The position numbers and the translations under genes were made by a program. Positions 41,803-50,726 of a DNA stretch of 64,000 bases are shown one piece after another. This DNA is from Allomuricauda sp. M10 (lineage in GTDB: Bacteria > Bacteroidota > Bacteroidia > Flavobacteriales > Flavobacteriaceae), in contig NZ_JAJGBN010000003.1 of the NCBI RefSeq assembly GCF_020782875.1, positions 124,001 to 188,000 on the forward strand. Reading direction: 5' to 3'. Every line of letters begins with the position of its first letter. Positions within the stretch are counted from its first letter, which is position 1. Under the pieces are notes generated by a model. That model worked only from the letters and a program-made list of their open reading frames with translations, had not been told where the DNA came from and ran no database searches.

Positions 41803-42623
41803 CAATAATCCGAATACTCCGTGGGGTACAAAAACCAAATATCGGCATGGGAAACGTTGTTCTCATACTTGGTCATGGCAGTCAGGGCCTTCCACTCTGG
41901 GGAATCCACAAAGGCCTCCCAATTTTTATCCCTTTTTGCCATATCAGCGTGAGTGGTCATGTACATCAAATTGGGCATCCTGGATCCTGAAATCACTTCG
42001 CCATAAAACACGGCATTGAAATCCAATCGGTCAAAAAGGGTGACCTCTCCACCCGCATTGAACATATCCACTTTGTTCGAATATAATTTTTCGGTAGGGG
42101 ATTCGTAACTACGCAATTCGTAAATGCGCTCCGCCCTAGGGCCATCCAACTTGGGCGTCTCCATTATGGGCATATCGGTAAAGGCCTGCAACAGGATGGA
42201 TTCGATATGGTCATAAGGTGGGTTGTCATATGGTGCATCGATATAGGCACTGCCTGCTTGGGCATATTCGGCATCCGCGTTGAGTTGGTTCTCCAATGCC
42301 AGGAATTGTTCCATGGACTGGAATGGCGTAAGCACATAGGTTTTTGGCACCGTGTCCTTCTCGTTCGTGATGAATTTAAACACCCCAATATTTTGGATGC
42401 CCTGTTTTTTTACGGCGGGCATATAGGCATGTTGAAGATAGTCGTCCGTAGTGGCTATCTGGCTTTCAGAACTAAAAGAATAGATTTTAAGCTGATAAAA
42501 TTCCCGGGTTTGGGCGACGGTTTCTGTCGATTCCGGAGTTTCGGCAACTTCAGGTTGGGGATTGCCACAGTTGGTCAAAACCAAGGTGGCAAGGAGCAAG
42601 GAAAGGAATGGTACTGTTTTCAT
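41802..42623 (-). CDS. NIPSNAP-family lipoprotein
   Basis: Exported protein of 273 residues. A lipoprotein signal ends at C19 (PFLSLLLATLVLTNCG). The mature part has two ferredoxin-like NIPSNAP domains: FYQLKIYSFSSESQIATTDDYL to about residue 140, and RIYELRSYESPTEKLYSNKVDMFN to the end (DKNWEAFVDSPEWKAL). Family function is unknown; related proteins are often dimeric alpha/beta barrels. It heads the NIPSNAP-thioredoxin-DinB group on the minus strand. Confidence 0.88.
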   Translation of the reverse strand: MKTVPFLSLLLATLVLTNCGNPQPEVAETPESTETVAQTREFYQLKIYSFSSESQIATTDDYLQHAYMPAVKKQGIQNIGVFKFITNEKDTVPKTYVLTPFQSMEQFLALENQLNADAEYAQAGSAYIDAPYDNPPYDHIESILLQAFTDMPIMETPKLDGPRAERIYELRSYESPTEKLYSNKVDMFNAGGEVTLFDRLDFNAVFYGEVISGSRMPNLMYMTTHADMAKRDKNWEAFVDSPEWKALTAMTKYENNVSHADIWFLYPTEYSDY

Positions 42624-42674
42624 TTTAGGTGCAGTTTGGTTCTTAGAAAAATTAAATCGTTTTGAAAATTGAAT

Positions 42675-43916
42675 TTATTTACCATGATATCCATTATCTG
42701 TTTTTACAACCTTTCCAATATTAATTAACCAAAGCAATCTGAAATTAACTTGGGCAAGGGTACTCCATTGAACATCAAAATTTTCATTAACATATTCAAG
42801 TACTTCTTGATCTGTTTTAGGTTCAGAACTGTTTAAAAGAAATTGATAAACTTCTTCAAATGCTAAAATATTCAAGGAAATTGTTTTAAATAGAAATTCC
42901 AAATTTTTGTCGACTCTATATTGAGTGCCAGCTTCTGTCAAAAAACAAGTTCCATTTTCAAAATCAATTAATCCCATATTTTTGGGAACATTTAAATACC
43001 CATAGGCTGTTTTTCTAGAGGAGACATTTTCAAAAGTGTTCACGAACCAATCAACTAAATCTTCCTTGGTACTTTTCCTTTCAATTATTCTATCTAAAAG
43101 AAGGTTTAAAGTTTCTACATAAGAATTTATGCCTCCTGGCAAGGGCCAAATTGAACGACTTTTATTTTCTCCACTTCTAAGTGTTGAATCACTCAATTCA
43201 ACATCAAATAGCTCTGAATCAATTGAGTATACCTTTACTATATCTTCTTTTACCCCAACTTTATATTGGAACAAAAGATCAATCAATTTTTGACCATTTA
43301 CTAAGGCAACAGGCATTTTGTTAATAGCTTTTGCTTCGTTTTGAGCATCTTTGGTGAAGTCTGAAGTGGTGATGATCAATCCACGTTGGTCGACTTCAGC
43401 ACTTCCTCTTAATTGGGTAATATATTTACCAGATAAATTGTTGCCTGTTTTGTATCGCTTTACCTGTATCACGGTTTTTACATTGGTCAAACCTCCAACT
43501 GTTAAATTCCCGATAACATCAATTCCTTTATCTCCGCTACGTTTTGTTACTTCTACATTTTCATAACCAATTTTTCTGAGTAATTCGGCAACCAAGAATT
43601 CAAATTGAAAAGGATCCATTGATTGAATTTTTTCGATCAACTTGTCTTTTACAAGGTTGTTTTGATTTTGGATTGCTAAAAGGGGTGATTTAGCAGACTC
43701 GGTTTGTTTTTTAAGAGCAAAAAGCCCTTTGCCAACTTTTTTGAATTTACCGGAATCTGTATATAGTTGAGCAGCCATTGTGGCTTCGGGAGTAGCTCCA
43801 GATGTTTCTATCAATTCTTCAGCCAAGGCTATTTGAGTTATCTCTTTCGCAGAAAGAGGTTCATCTGCATCTCTAAGAATTTTAATTGCAGCTTCCTTGA
43901 ATGAAAGTTTTTTCAT
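42675..43916 (-). CDS. Mrr-type restriction endonuclease with N-terminal HARE-HTH domain
   Basis: A 413-residue DNA-acting protein. Residues 1-70 (SFKEAAIKILRDADEPLSAKEITQIA) are a HARE-HTH-type winged helix. Residues about 92-215 are an Mrr-cat nuclease fold with GYENVEVTKRSGDKGIDVIG (D133) and VIQVKRYK (Q151, K153), the D...QxK catalytic set of the PD-(D/E)xK superfamily. Residues about 250-413 form a further winged-helix-like region (LVDWFVNTFENVSSRKTAYGYL). Mrr nucleases cut methylated or foreign DNA as type IV restriction. No methyltransferase is adjacent. The gene is more AT-rich than most neighbours, which suggests transfer. The ATG seven codons upstream (43937) is an alternative start. 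Confidence 0.85.
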   Translation of the reverse strand: MKKLSFKEAAIKILRDADEPLSAKEITQIALAEELIETSGATPEATMAAQLYTDSGKFKKVGKGLFALKKQTESAKSPLLAIQNQNNLVKDKLIEKIQSMDPFQFEFLVAELLRKIGYENVEVTKRSGDKGIDVIGNLTVGGLTNVKTVIQVKRYKTGNNLSGKYITQLRGSAEVDQRGLIITTSDFTKDAQNEAKAINKMPVALVNGQKLIDLLFQYKVGVKEDIVKVYSIDSELFDVELSDSTLRSGENKSRSIWPLPGGINSYVETLNLLLDRIIERKSTKEDLVDWFVNTFENVSSRKTAYGYLNVPKNMGLIDFENGTCFLTEAGTQYRVDKNLEFLFKTISLNILAFEEVYQFLLNSSEPKTDQEVLEYVNENFDVQWSTLAQVNFRLLWLINIGKVVKTDNGYHGK

Positions 43917-43970
43917 TTTAATCACGGTATTATTCAATTTAGCCTTAATCAGGCTCCAAATCGCGGTACA

Positions 43971-45155
43971 TTAAAGATACCACTTTGTTGGCTTTTTTTT
44001 CGATAAAACCATCAAACCCAAAATGGGTCCCAGGGCCAAAAGCATATAAACGGAATTGGATGCAGTCACTCCCTTTATTCCAGTAAGTAATTGGATGCTG
44101 ACTATGGTGATGGCAAAACCGATACAATTTACAATGGTGAGTGCGGTTCCTTTTATTTCGGGTTGGGCATTTTGGGCCACCAACGTGGAAAACAAGGGGG
44201 AGTCGGCGATGACCACCATGCCCCAAAAGAGCAGGAATGCCACAAAAAGAATTGCTTCGCCTTGGGCAAAAACCATGGGAGAAACTAAACAACAGCCACA
44301 AGAAAGCATCAATGCCAAAAAGGCGACCCGTTTGGTGCCCAACGCTTGGGCCAAATATCCTCCCAAAACGCAGGCCAAACCTCCTGTTGCAATGATGAGG
44401 AAGGATAGCAAGGGTATGTTGAAGGCAACATCGGGATGGATGATACTGTACGTTTTTAGCATTACAGGAACAAAGGCCCAAAAGGCGTACAGTTCCCACA
44501 TGTGGCCGAAGTATCCGAAAGCCGCGGAACGGAAATTAGGATTTTTGAACACTTGTAGAAAAGCGGATAAATAGATTTTTTGACCTGGTTTTCGGTACGG
44601 GCCATCGGGGACCAGACCTACCATTAAAACACCGCCCAATACGGCTAAGGAGGAAGTGCCGATCAATACATATTTCCAAGGAAATGCCGTAGTCATGTCC
44701 CTTAACAAATGGGGAAAAGCAGTGCCCACCACCAAGGCGCCGACCAAATAGCCCAACGATTTACCAAGACCTCTTTCAAAGTAATCGGCTGCAATTTTCA
44801 TCCCTACGGGATAGATCCCGGCAAGGAAAAAACCCGTAAAAAATCGAAAGGTCAGAATGCTGCCCAAGCTATTGCCTTCCCAAATGGTGCCCAAATTGAA
44901 AATGGCGCCCAATAAGGCGCAGCATAAAAACACTTTGGAAGGGGAGAACCTATCTGCAATGGACAGCACAGCAAAAATCAAAGTGCCCAAAATAAAACCA
45001 AATTGTACCGCAGAGGTTAAATGGCCCAAAGCGCTTTCGGCCAAACCAAAATTCACGATGAGGTCATGCATGACCCCATTCCCTGCAAACCAAAGCGAGG
45101 TGCAGCAAAACTGTGATACCACGATGATGGGAAGTATGGTTTTGGAGGGTTTCAT
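43971..45155 (-). CDS. Major facilitator superfamily transporter
   Basis: Twelve-span MFS permease of 394 residues. The N-terminal half starts TILPIIVVSQFCCTSLWFAGNGV, with the loop motif ADRFSPSKVFLCC, and the second half has YLAQALGTKRVAFLALML. The N-terminal sequence resembles nitrate/nitrite and cyanate-type MFS members, but the substrate cannot be fixed. It lies 55 bp downstream of a gap holding no other gene, upstream of the Mrr gene on the same strand; the two need not be co-transcribed. A long minus-strand frame overlapping its 3' end at 43945-44499 is an out-of-frame shadow. Confidence 0.88.
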   Translation of the reverse strand: MKPSKTILPIIVVSQFCCTSLWFAGNGVMHDLIVNFGLAESALGHLTSAVQFGFILGTLIFAVLSIADRFSPSKVFLCCALLGAIFNLGTIWEGNSLGSILTFRFFTGFFLAGIYPVGMKIAADYFERGLGKSLGYLVGALVVGTAFPHLLRDMTTAFPWKYVLIGTSSLAVLGGVLMVGLVPDGPYRKPGQKIYLSAFLQVFKNPNFRSAAFGYFGHMWELYAFWAFVPVMLKTYSIIHPDVAFNIPLLSFLIIATGGLACVLGGYLAQALGTKRVAFLALMLSCGCCLVSPMVFAQGEAILFVAFLLFWGMVVIADSPLFSTLVAQNAQPEIKGTALTIVNCIGFAITIVSIQLLTGIKGVTASNSVYMLLALGPILGLMVLSKKKPTKWYL

Positions 45156-45247
45156 TCATTAGTTTCCCAATTCTGATTAAAGTTCAGGGAATAAAATAAA
45201 GATAATACATGATTTTAGATTGGTTAGGCCGATTTTATAGAGACTGC

Positions 45248-45874
45248 TTAATTGAATGTTTGATTGTATTTTTTATACAAGTTGTTCACCTTAGGTTGAA
45301 TTACCCAGATTCCAATAAAATAAAACCACAAAAGAAAAAATTCACCTATAAAATCCCCAAACCCTACTTTTCTTTTTAATTCCACTGTTTTTATGGTTTT
45401 TGCTGCAAAATAGATAGTGTGAAAAATGCAAAACATGGAAAAAAGGTGCAGTGGTACAATAACTGCGACAATCGTTCCCAAATTTTTAAAGAATACATTC
45501 CCATTGCCAGTGAAAATTCCTGACATGGAGTTGATGATAAATAAAATGTAAACCAAAGGGATAAAGAAGAATATCTTGAACCGAACCGTTTTCATTTTTA
45601 TCTCGGCTGGCAACCATTTCTGTAATCCAATGCCCAATGCCCATAACCAACCAAATAATAGCAATGAAAACAACAGCAATATAAACGGATACCAGTCAAA
45701 CTGAATGAATTTTTCTTCCAAGACTTGTGTAAATCCTTCATTGCTTTCCACAACAACTGGAGTTGATTCAATTATCCAGATTTTTGCATACATATAAATC
45801 TGGGAAAGCAATGGAATCCCAATCATGGGCATGAATAACTGCCAGTGTTTTGCTCTGAGGAAGATGTTGGTCAT
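45248..45874 (-). CDS. Four-span membrane protein of unknown function
   Basis: Integral membrane protein of 208 residues, with spans near 11-30, 60-83, 102-125 and 130-160, and another near the C-terminus (GEFFLLWFYFIGIWVIQP). It contains no recognised catalytic motif. It is AT-rich. The peptide GFTQVLEEKFIQ before the second span is nearly the same as GFTQVLKEQFIQ before TM1 of the window's ExbB, although the rest does not align. It sits between polA and the MFS gene on the minus strand. I do not recognise the family by name. Confidence 0.7.
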   Translation of the reverse strand: MTNIFLRAKHWQLFMPMIGIPLLSQIYMYAKIWIIESTPVVVESNEGFTQVLEEKFIQFDWYPFILLLFSLLLFGWLWALGIGLQKWLPAEIKMKTVRFKIFFFIPLVYILFIINSMSGIFTGNGNVFFKNLGTIVAVIVPLHLFSMFCIFHTIYFAAKTIKTVELKRKVGFGDFIGEFFLLWFYFIGIWVIQPKVNNLYKKYNQTFN

Positions 45875-45911
45875 GTGGTAATTTTAATTGAGATTTTTGT
45901 TTAGGTTAAAA

Positions 45912-48746
45912 TCAATGCGCCTCCAACCAATTCTCGCCCACACCCACTTCCACTTCCAAGGGCACCGCTAGGGTATAGGCATGTTCCATTTCGGTCTTGA
46001 TGAGTTTTTTCATGTCCTCCAGTTCGGGTTTATAGCAATCGAACACCAATTCATCGTGTACCTGCAACAACATCTTGGTCTTGTATTTTCCTTCGGAAAG
46101 TTTATTGTGGATGTTGATCATCGCAATCTTGATGATGTCCGCCGCACTTCCCTGAATGGGGGCGTTCACCGCGTTGCGTTCCGCCGCCCCGCGAACCACT
46201 TGGTTGCCCGCGTTGATGTCCTTTAAATACCTTCTTCGGCCCAAAACGGTTTGCACATAACCGTGATCGCGGGCAAAATCTATCTGCTCACTGATGTAGT
46301 TGCGCAACTTCGGATAGGTTTTGTAATAGGTGTCGATAAGGTCCTTGGCCTCGGTGCGACTCAGATCCGTTTGGTTGCTCAACCCAAAGGCTGACACCCC
46401 GTAAATGATCCCGAAGTTCACCGTTTTGGCATTGCTACGCTGTTCGCGGGTCACTTGGTCAATCGGCACATTGAACACTTTGGATGCGGTTGACGCGTGA
46501 ATGTCCTCCCCATTTTTAAAGGCGGAGATCATGGTGTCCTCTTCGCTCAAAGCCGCAATGATGCGCAATTCTATTTGGGAGTAATCCGCAGAAAGCAACA
46601 GGTAGTTTTCATCCCGTGGAATAAAAGCCTTGCGCACCTGTCTTCCCCGCTCCGTACGGATGGGAATATTTTGCAAGTTGGGGTTGTTACTGCTCAAACG
46701 GCCTGTGGCGGCCACCGTTTGCATATAGTCCGTGTGCACCCTGCCGCTGTGTTTTTGCACCTCGTTCGGAAGCGCATCCACATAAGTACTCTTCAATTTG
46801 CTGAGGCCACGGTAGTCCAACACATTTTGAATGATCTCGTGTTCCTTGGCCATATAGGAAAGCACATCCTCCGCGGTGGAATATTGGCCCGTTTTCGTCT
46901 TTTTGGGCTTGTCCACCAACTTTAATTTTTCAAAAAGGATATCGCCCAACTGTTTTGGGGAAGCTATATTGAATTCCTCACCCGCCTGTTCGTAAATTTT
47001 CTTCTCCAAGTTCTGAATGTCGGTATCCAACTGTTTGGACAGGTCTTTCAGATAGGCTTCGTCCAGATTGATGCCTTCCCGTTCCATGTCTGCCAACACT
47101 CGGAGCAAAGGCACTTCAATATCCGTGAACAATGTATCGGTTTCGGTTTCTTTCAATTCAGGGCCAAAATGTTGCGCCAACTGAAAAGTAACATCGGCAT
47201 CTTCTACCGCATATTCGGTCTGTTTGTCCAACGGCACCTGGCGCATGTTCAATTGGTTCTTGCCCTTTTTACCGATGAGTTCTGTGATGGAGATCGGAGT
47301 GTAGTTGAGATAGGTTTCCGAAAGCACATCCATGTTGTGGCGCATGTCGGGGTTGATGAGGTAATGGGCCAACATGGTATCGAAGAGTTTCCCCTTCACT
47401 TCCACGCCATAGTTCTGCATCACTTTGATGTCGTATTTCAGGTTCTGGCCAATTTTCTCGATGGTTTCCGATTCAAAGAAAGGACGCAACTTTTCAATCA
47501 AGGGCATGGCATCGTTTTTCCCTTCGGGAAAGGGTACGTAAAATCCTTTGCCCGCTGCCCAACTGAAGGCAATGCCCACCAGTTCTGCTTCCAACGGATT
47601 GATGGAAGTGGTTTCCGTATCAAAACAAACAGAAGATTGTTTCATCAGGTTTTGCAAAAAGAGTTCCATGGCCATTCCGCCTTGCACGGATTGATAGAAG
47701 TGGGGAACATCGGCAATGGTCTTTCGGCTGTTCACATCCTTGATGGTGGCCGCGGCCTCGGCCGGATCGCCTCCGAAAAGGGTAAACTGCCCGCTCCCGG
47801 CTACCTTGGCTTCTTGTTTGGCCGTTTCGGTACTGGTTACCGGGGCTCCGGGTTCTGCTTCACCAGAAAACAATTTGAGGAACTGTTCCTTCAAGCGTCG
47901 GAATTCGAGTTCTTCAAAGATTTTTTGCACTTCTTCGGCATCGGGCGGACACATTTCGTAGTCCTCGGCATGGAATTGCACATCACAGTCGATTTTGATC
48001 TCGGCCAATTTTCGGGACAACCTGCCCAACTCGGCATTTTCCTCTATTTTTTCCTTCATTTTTCCCGAAAGCTTGTCGGTATTGCTCAACAGCCCTTCCA
48101 GGGAACCAAAATCCTCCAGGAATTTTTTGGCGGTCTTGTCGCCCACACCGGGCAGCCCGGGAATATTATCACTGGCATCACCCATCATTCCCAAGTAATC
48201 GATAACCTGTTCCGGACGTTGCACGCCAAAGCGTTTTTGCACTTCGGGGATGCCCCAAATTTCGATACCGTTGCCCATTCGTGCGGGACGGTACATGAAG
48301 ATGTTTTCACTCACCAACTGACCAAAATCCTTGTCGGGCGTTACCATGAATACTTTGTATCCCTCTTTTTCGGCCTGTTTGGCCAAGGTGCCGATGAGGT
48401 CGTCCGCTTCATACCCAGGCAGTTCCACCACGGGAATCTTCATGGCCTTTAAAATTTGTTGGATATAGGGCACAGCAATCCGGATGGCGTCCGGGGTTTC
48501 ATCCCGATTGGCCTTATAGTCCTCAAACAATTCGGTGCGTTCCACACTGCCTCCTTTGTCGAAGGCCACGGCCAAATGGTCGGGTTGTTCGCGCTTGATC
48601 ACATCCAAAAGGGAATTCATGAACCCCATGATGGCGGAAGTGTCCATTCCCTTGGAATTAATCCTCGGGTTTTTGATCAGGGCGTAATATCCACGAAAAA
48701 TTAAAGCGTAGGCATCGAGTAAAAAGAGTCGTTTTTGTTCGGACAT
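45912..48746 (-). CDS. polA: DNA polymerase I
   Basis: Repair and Okazaki-fragment polymerase. The 944 residues contain all three domains: the 5' nuclease (about 1-290; DAYALIFRGYYAL, YLGMMGDASDNIPGLPGVGDKTA), the 3'-5' proofreading domain (about 350-540) with an intact SVCFDTETTSIN (D...E catalytic pair), and the polymerase palm and fingers (LLSADYSQIELRIIAALS, QRSNAKTVNFGIIYGVSAFGL, LLQVHDELVFDC). With the exonuclease residues present, proofreading is probably active, unlike in Taq polymerase. Many long antisense frames overlap this gene and are shadows. Confidence 0.97.
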   Translation of the reverse strand: MSEQKRLFLLDAYALIFRGYYALIKNPRINSKGMDTSAIMGFMNSLLDVIKREQPDHLAVAFDKGGSVERTELFEDYKANRDETPDAIRIAVPYIQQILKAMKIPVVELPGYEADDLIGTLAKQAEKEGYKVFMVTPDKDFGQLVSENIFMYRPARMGNGIEIWGIPEVQKRFGVQRPEQVIDYLGMMGDASDNIPGLPGVGDKTAKKFLEDFGSLEGLLSNTDKLSGKMKEKIEENAELGRLSRKLAEIKIDCDVQFHAEDYEMCPPDAEEVQKIFEELEFRRLKEQFLKLFSGEAEPGAPVTSTETAKQEAKVAGSGQFTLFGGDPAEAAATIKDVNSRKTIADVPHFYQSVQGGMAMELFLQNLMKQSSVCFDTETTSINPLEAELVGIAFSWAAGKGFYVPFPEGKNDAMPLIEKLRPFFESETIEKIGQNLKYDIKVMQNYGVEVKGKLFDTMLAHYLINPDMRHNMDVLSETYLNYTPISITELIGKKGKNQLNMRQVPLDKQTEYAVEDADVTFQLAQHFGPELKETETDTLFTDIEVPLLRVLADMEREGINLDEAYLKDLSKQLDTDIQNLEKKIYEQAGEEFNIASPKQLGDILFEKLKLVDKPKKTKTGQYSTAEDVLSYMAKEHEIIQNVLDYRGLSKLKSTYVDALPNEVQKHSGRVHTDYMQTVAATGRLSSNNPNLQNIPIRTERGRQVRKAFIPRDENYLLLSADYSQIELRIIAALSEEDTMISAFKNGEDIHASTASKVFNVPIDQVTREQRSNAKTVNFGIIYGVSAFGLSNQTDLSRTEAKDLIDTYYKTYPKLRNYISEQIDFARDHGYVQTVLGRRRYLKDINAGNQVVRGAAERNAVNAPIQGSAADIIKIAMINIHNKLSEGKYKTKMLLQVHDELVFDCYKPELEDMKKLIKTEMEHAYTLAVPLEVEVGVGENWLEAH

Positions 48747-48829
48747 GTTATTCTAGTATCAATGGTCAATAAACAATTTGCAAAAAATGGTGGGGGATTA
48801 AAAGTACGAATTGATGTTGGAAAGCAACA

Positions 48830-48932
48830 AGAAACAAGAACCAAGATTCAAGAATCAATAGTCTGGACATCTTGGTTCAAATGTCTAGAAGCGAAGCGTT
48901 CCAATATCTAAAAGCACAGCGGTCTTGTTTCT
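48830..48932. repeat. Nested inverted repeats between polA and the asparaginase-family gene
   Basis: Outer pair AGAAACAAGA (48830-48839) / TCTTGTTTCT (48923-48932) and inner pair GAACCAAGA (48838-48846) / TCTTGGTTC (48870-48878), all exact. The right arm overlaps the stop codon of the gene at 48931. It could act as a terminator-like structure or be a mobile repeat. Confidence 0.65.
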
Positions 48933-49932
48933 AATTATAAAAGCTTTTCACTTCCCTGTTCACATGACCATTCTCAGTGTATTCGCGATAGGTAAACCCA
49001 GGATGAACACAGTATCCGCCCGTTTCCCCATTTTTGTTGATGGCCAGAAATCCGATCTGGAAATCCTTTCGGCCTTCATTTTTCTTCATGATGCGTTTTA
49101 CACCTTCTTCACAGGCCTCTTGTGGACTTTTGCCTTGGCGCATCAGTTCCACGATCAAAAAGCTGCCCACGGTACGGATAACTTCCTCGCCCACGCCTGT
49201 AGCGGTGGCGCCGCCCACTTCGTTGTCCACATACAAACCTGCGCCGATGATGGGGGAATCACCTACACGGCCACCCACTTTGTAGGCCATGCCACTGGTG
49301 GTACAGGCCCCGGATAGGTCGCCGTTCGCATCAATGGCCAACATTCCGATGGTGTCGTGGTTTTCTATATTGATGGTGGTTTCGTATTTGGAGGTTTTCA
49401 ACCATTCCTCGTATTGTTTTCGGGTACTTTCGGTAAATAGGTCCTCTTTCTTGAAGCCCTGCTCGTAAGCAAATTTCTCAGCGCCTTTTCCTGCCAAAAT
49501 AATGTGTGGGGTTTCTTCCATCACCTTTCTGGCCACGGAAACGGGATGCACGATGTTCTGCAGGTACACCACGGAGCCGCAGTTGCCATCCTTGTCCATG
49601 ATGCAGGCATCGAGGGTCACGTTGCCATCACGGTCGGGTCTGCCACCCTTGCCCACGGTCTCATTGGTCTCATCGGCTTCTTCCACCATCACGCCCTGTT
49701 CCACGGCATCCAAGGAACTTCCGCCCGATTTCAATACTTCCCAGGCCTTATCCGTGGCATTTAAAAAGTTCCAGGTACAGACCACAATTGGTTTTACGGG
49801 GTCGACCGGGGTTGTGGCCACAGCTGGGATTTCTTCGGGTTTGTTTTCGGTGTTACAGGCGGTTATGGCCGATGCGGAAACCAAGCCTGCAGCGGTAAGA
49901 CTGGAATTTTTAAGGAAATTGCGTCGTTTCAT
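48931..49932 (-). CDS. Aspartylglucosaminidase-like Ntn hydrolase, Tat lipoprotein
   Basis: N-terminal nucleophile hydrolase of 333 residues, of the N4-(beta-N-acetylglucosaminyl)-L-asparaginase / isoaspartyl peptidase family. It is made as a precursor that cleaves itself before T194 in ENHDTIGMLAID, which then becomes the nucleophile; GGRVGDSPIIGAGLYVDN is the conserved downstream motif. The signal (KRRNFLKNSSLTAAGLVSAS, then AITAC with C26) has a twin-arginine motif and lipobox, so it is probably exported folded by Tat and lipidated. It may remove asparagine from glycans in the periplasm. A frame continuing upstream to 50130 is not used; it would overlap cutC. Confidence 0.88.
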   Translation of the reverse strand: MKRRNFLKNSSLTAAGLVSASAITACNTENKPEEIPAVATTPVDPVKPIVVCTWNFLNATDKAWEVLKSGGSSLDAVEQGVMVEEADETNETVGKGGRPDRDGNVTLDACIMDKDGNCGSVVYLQNIVHPVSVARKVMEETPHIILAGKGAEKFAYEQGFKKEDLFTESTRKQYEEWLKTSKYETTINIENHDTIGMLAIDANGDLSGACTTSGMAYKVGGRVGDSPIIGAGLYVDNEVGGATATGVGEEVIRTVGSFLIVELMRQGKSPQEACEEGVKRIMKKNEGRKDFQIGFLAINKNGETGGYCVHPGFTYREYTENGHVNREVKSFYN

Positions 49933-49972
49933 GCAGGGGATGTTTATTTTTAAGGTGGATAAATATAACAAT

Positions 49973-50692
49973 ATGCTCGTAGAAGTTTGTGCCAATTCGT
50001 TGGAATCCGCTATAAATGCGCAAGAGGCCGGGGCGGACAGAATCGAGCTCTGCTCCGAACTTGGGGTTGGGGGCATCACTCCTTCCATGGGACTCATTCG
50101 GTTGGTTAAGGAACGTTTGTCCATTCCCATTCATGTTTTGTTGCGTCCACGAAGTGGACATTTCACCTATTCCGATACCGAATTTGACGTGATGAAGGCC
50201 GATATTTTGGCTTGCAAGGAACTAGGGGTGGATGGGATAGTTTCTGGGGTATTGAAAGAAGATTTTTCGGTGGATGTGGAACGGACCAAAATCTTGGTAG
50301 AACTTTCCAAACCGATGCATTTTACCTTCCACCGCGCTTTTGATTGGGCGGCTCAACCCATGGAAAGTTTAAAGGTTTTGGAAGAAATGGGTGTGGATAC
50401 GGTTTTGACCTCAGGGCAATTCCCTTCCGCGGAACAAGGACTTCATCTTCTGGAAGCTTGGCAGAAACATACCAGTATAGCCATAATGGCAGGCGGAGGA
50501 GTGTCGCCAAACAACGTCTTGTTATTCAAGCAAATAGGGTTACGGGCCGTTCATTGTTCTGGGACTTCCTTTGGAAACACTATTGAGCTTCAGGGGAAGA
50601 TCAGCATGAATTCCACCAAACATTTGGTAGAGAATACCTTTGCTTCCACCAATGTGGAAACCGTCCGAAAGATGATACAAGCCGTTAAATAA
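49973..50692 (+). CDS. cutC: CutC family protein
   Basis: TIM-barrel protein of 239 residues, beginning MLVEVCANSLESAINAQEAG and followed by GADRIELCSELGVGGITPS, FTFHRAFDWAAQPMESL and IMAGGGVSPNNV, all conserved CutC blocks. The family was named for a supposed role in copper homeostasis; the true function is unsettled. The start chosen matches the usual CutC N-terminus. The frame is open more than 150 codons upstream, but that part overlaps the divergent gene and shows no homology. Divergent starts leave only 40 bp for two promoters. Confidence 0.93.
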   Translation: MLVEVCANSLESAINAQEAGADRIELCSELGVGGITPSMGLIRLVKERLSIPIHVLLRPRSGHFTYSDTEFDVMKADILACKELGVDGIVSGVLKEDFSVDVERTKILVELSKPMHFTFHRAFDWAAQPMESLKVLEEMGVDTVLTSGQFPSAEQGLHLLEAWQKHTSIAIMAGGGVSPNNVLLFKQIGLRAVHCSGTSFGNTIELQGKISMNSTKHLVENTFASTNVETVRKMIQAVK

Positions 50693-50726
50693 TACTAAAA
50701 AGCCCTAGATTCTAGTTCATTACCCA

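Noticed and set aside
43945..44499. Second minus-strand frame over the MFS gene's 3' end
   Set aside because: Out of frame with the transporter; His/Arg/Cys-rich and not membrane-like. The 43971 stop frame is the real one.
42675..45155. Mrr gene plus transporter as a defence operon
   Set aside because: The MFS protein has no known link to restriction and has housekeeping-like composition; only the nuclease gene itself suggests defence.
47169..48452. Long open frame opposite polA (427 codons)
   Set aside because: It lies entirely antisense to the well-supported polA, has low-complexity His/Phe-rich sequence and no recognisable domain. It is a shadow of codon bias on the other strand.
49502..49972. 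Long upstream extension of cutC
   Set aside because: It overlaps the divergent, well-supported hydrolase gene and has no similarity to CutC, which begins at MLVEVCANS.
49933..50130. Upstream extension of the aspartylglucosaminidase-like gene
   Set aside because: It would overlap the start of cutC and would bury the twin-arginine signal inside the protein.
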